From DATFJZ01 sp046482845 (GTDB lineage Bacteria; Desulfobacterota; Desulfobacteria; Desulfobacterales; Desulfobacteraceae): DNA of 5,180 nt. This document shows, piece after piece, positions 4,804 to 5,180 of this stretch. A model generated the notes under the pieces. It made no database searches. It had not been told where the DNA came from and was given only the letters and a program-made list of their open reading frames with translations. Made by a program: the position numbers and the translations under genes. The DNA is taken from the NCBI GenBank assembly GCA_046482845.1, contig JAWOEJ010000175.1, positions 1-5,180 on the forward strand, read 5' to 3'. The stretch's first letter is position 1. Each line of letters opens with the position of its first letter.

Positions 4804-5180
4804 TCTCCTAAAGTTGCGTGCACAGCTCGCGTCCCTCAAAGTCCGCAAGCTGTCCCTGGAGAAACGCATCGAGTTCATTAACGCCGGGTTCCCGGACGAT
4901 GAGACCATATCGGCCTGGTGCGCGGATCTGACCGAAGACCTGACCGGCACAGTGGGTCTCATCGAGGTGCCCGGTGAGTCTGTGGAATTTAACATCCGGC
5001 CCGGGTATGAGGGCGGCGCGACATACGACCAGGGGCGAGACGGGCAGCTGGTGCCGACGGTAATACAGACACCCGCCCAGGCATATTACAATTTAGCCAT
5101 GCTCCCAGGGTGGCAGAAATGGATGCCCACATACCGGTACGCAACCATTGACTCCTTGGACACAGATGCCGACACGGCGG
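4724..5180 (+). CDS. Phage virion-like protein with N-terminal coiled coil, cut by window edge
   Basis: The ATG (4724-4726) overlaps the previous stop as TGATG, and AAGG (4713-4716) lies 7 nt upstream. The visible 152 residues have two parts. Residues about 12-56 are a coiled coil (SSDLDIALLKLRAQLASLKV and KLSLEKRIEFI). From about residue 60 a different, Gly/Trp/Tyr-rich domain begins. It contains AWCADLTEDLTGTVGLIEVP, then IRPGYEGGATYDQGRDGQ, TPAQAYYNLAMLPGWQKW and TYRYATIDSLD. The last part resembles, from memory, conserved phage structural proteins that follow small coiled-coil genes in prophages, but I cannot name a family or assign a virion part. The end lies beyond the window. Coding is sure; the virion role is inferred from context and sequence style. 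Confidence 0.8.
   Translation, partial: MDIKKLSDVKPELSKKLQSVSSDLDIALLKLRAQLASLKVRKLSLEKRIEFINAGFPDDETISAWCADLTEDLTGTVGLIEVPGESVEFNIRPGYEGGATYDQGRDGQLVPTVIQTPAQAYYNLAMLPGWQKWMPTYRYATIDSLDTDADTA

Noticed and set aside
4105..4995. 296-codon open frame on the minus strand opposite the phage genes
   Set aside because: It runs antisense to four tightly overlapping plus-strand genes. The protein is Ser/Arg/Pro-rich without domain features, as expected of the complement of coiled-coil coding DNA.

Overview
The window has two parts with different character, joined near position 3942. The left part (1-3941) looks like chromosome of a Gram-negative, exopolysaccharide-making bacterium. I infer a Desulfobacterota (Desulfobacteraceae-like) host from the XrtA/PEP-CTERM-type FemAB protein, the codon use and the repeat-rich, A+T-rich spacers. 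That placement rests on recognition only and has not been searched. The right part (3942-5180) reads as a bacteriophage or prophage structural operon.

Layout. On the minus strand, 1-1814 carries a translationally coupled set: a possible 16-codon leader peptide, a FemAB-family acyltransferase of the exosortase (XrtA) type that starts at TTG, and a NodB-fold, polysaccharide-deacetylase-like protein cut by the left window edge. Both enzymes fit cell-envelope or exopolysaccharide assembly. The spacer 1815-2491 is unusually rich in repeats. It holds a 67-bp terminal-inverted-repeat element (A), an A+T-rich stretch, nine tandem heptamers, a doubtful 41-codon ORF, a plausible sigma-70 promoter and a large imperfect palindrome. 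A lone PP2C-type serine/threonine phosphatase gene follows on the plus strand (2492-3298). Behind it lies a longer copy (B) of element A, built around a 26-bp stem. A complete DUF606/YdcZ-type small DMT transporter gene is on the minus strand (3498-3941).

Immediately upstream of the GTG start of the transporter the sequence changes to a phage-like run on the plus strand. It begins with the 3' end of a gene that has lost its start. Three small coiled-coil genes follow, each overlapping the next by 1 or 8 bases. Last comes a larger gene, still open at the right edge, with a coiled-coil N-terminus and a C-terminal domain that looks like a phage virion protein. Adjacent coiled-coil genes share a 17-bp exact repeat, and one has an internal duplication of exactly two heptads. 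This suggests the cluster evolved by copying coiled-coil modules.

The most notable points are the abrupt host/phage junction, the chain of overlapping coiled-coil genes, the paired full-length and internally deleted copies of a small inverted-repeat element, and the large palindrome in the predicted leader of the phosphatase mRNA.
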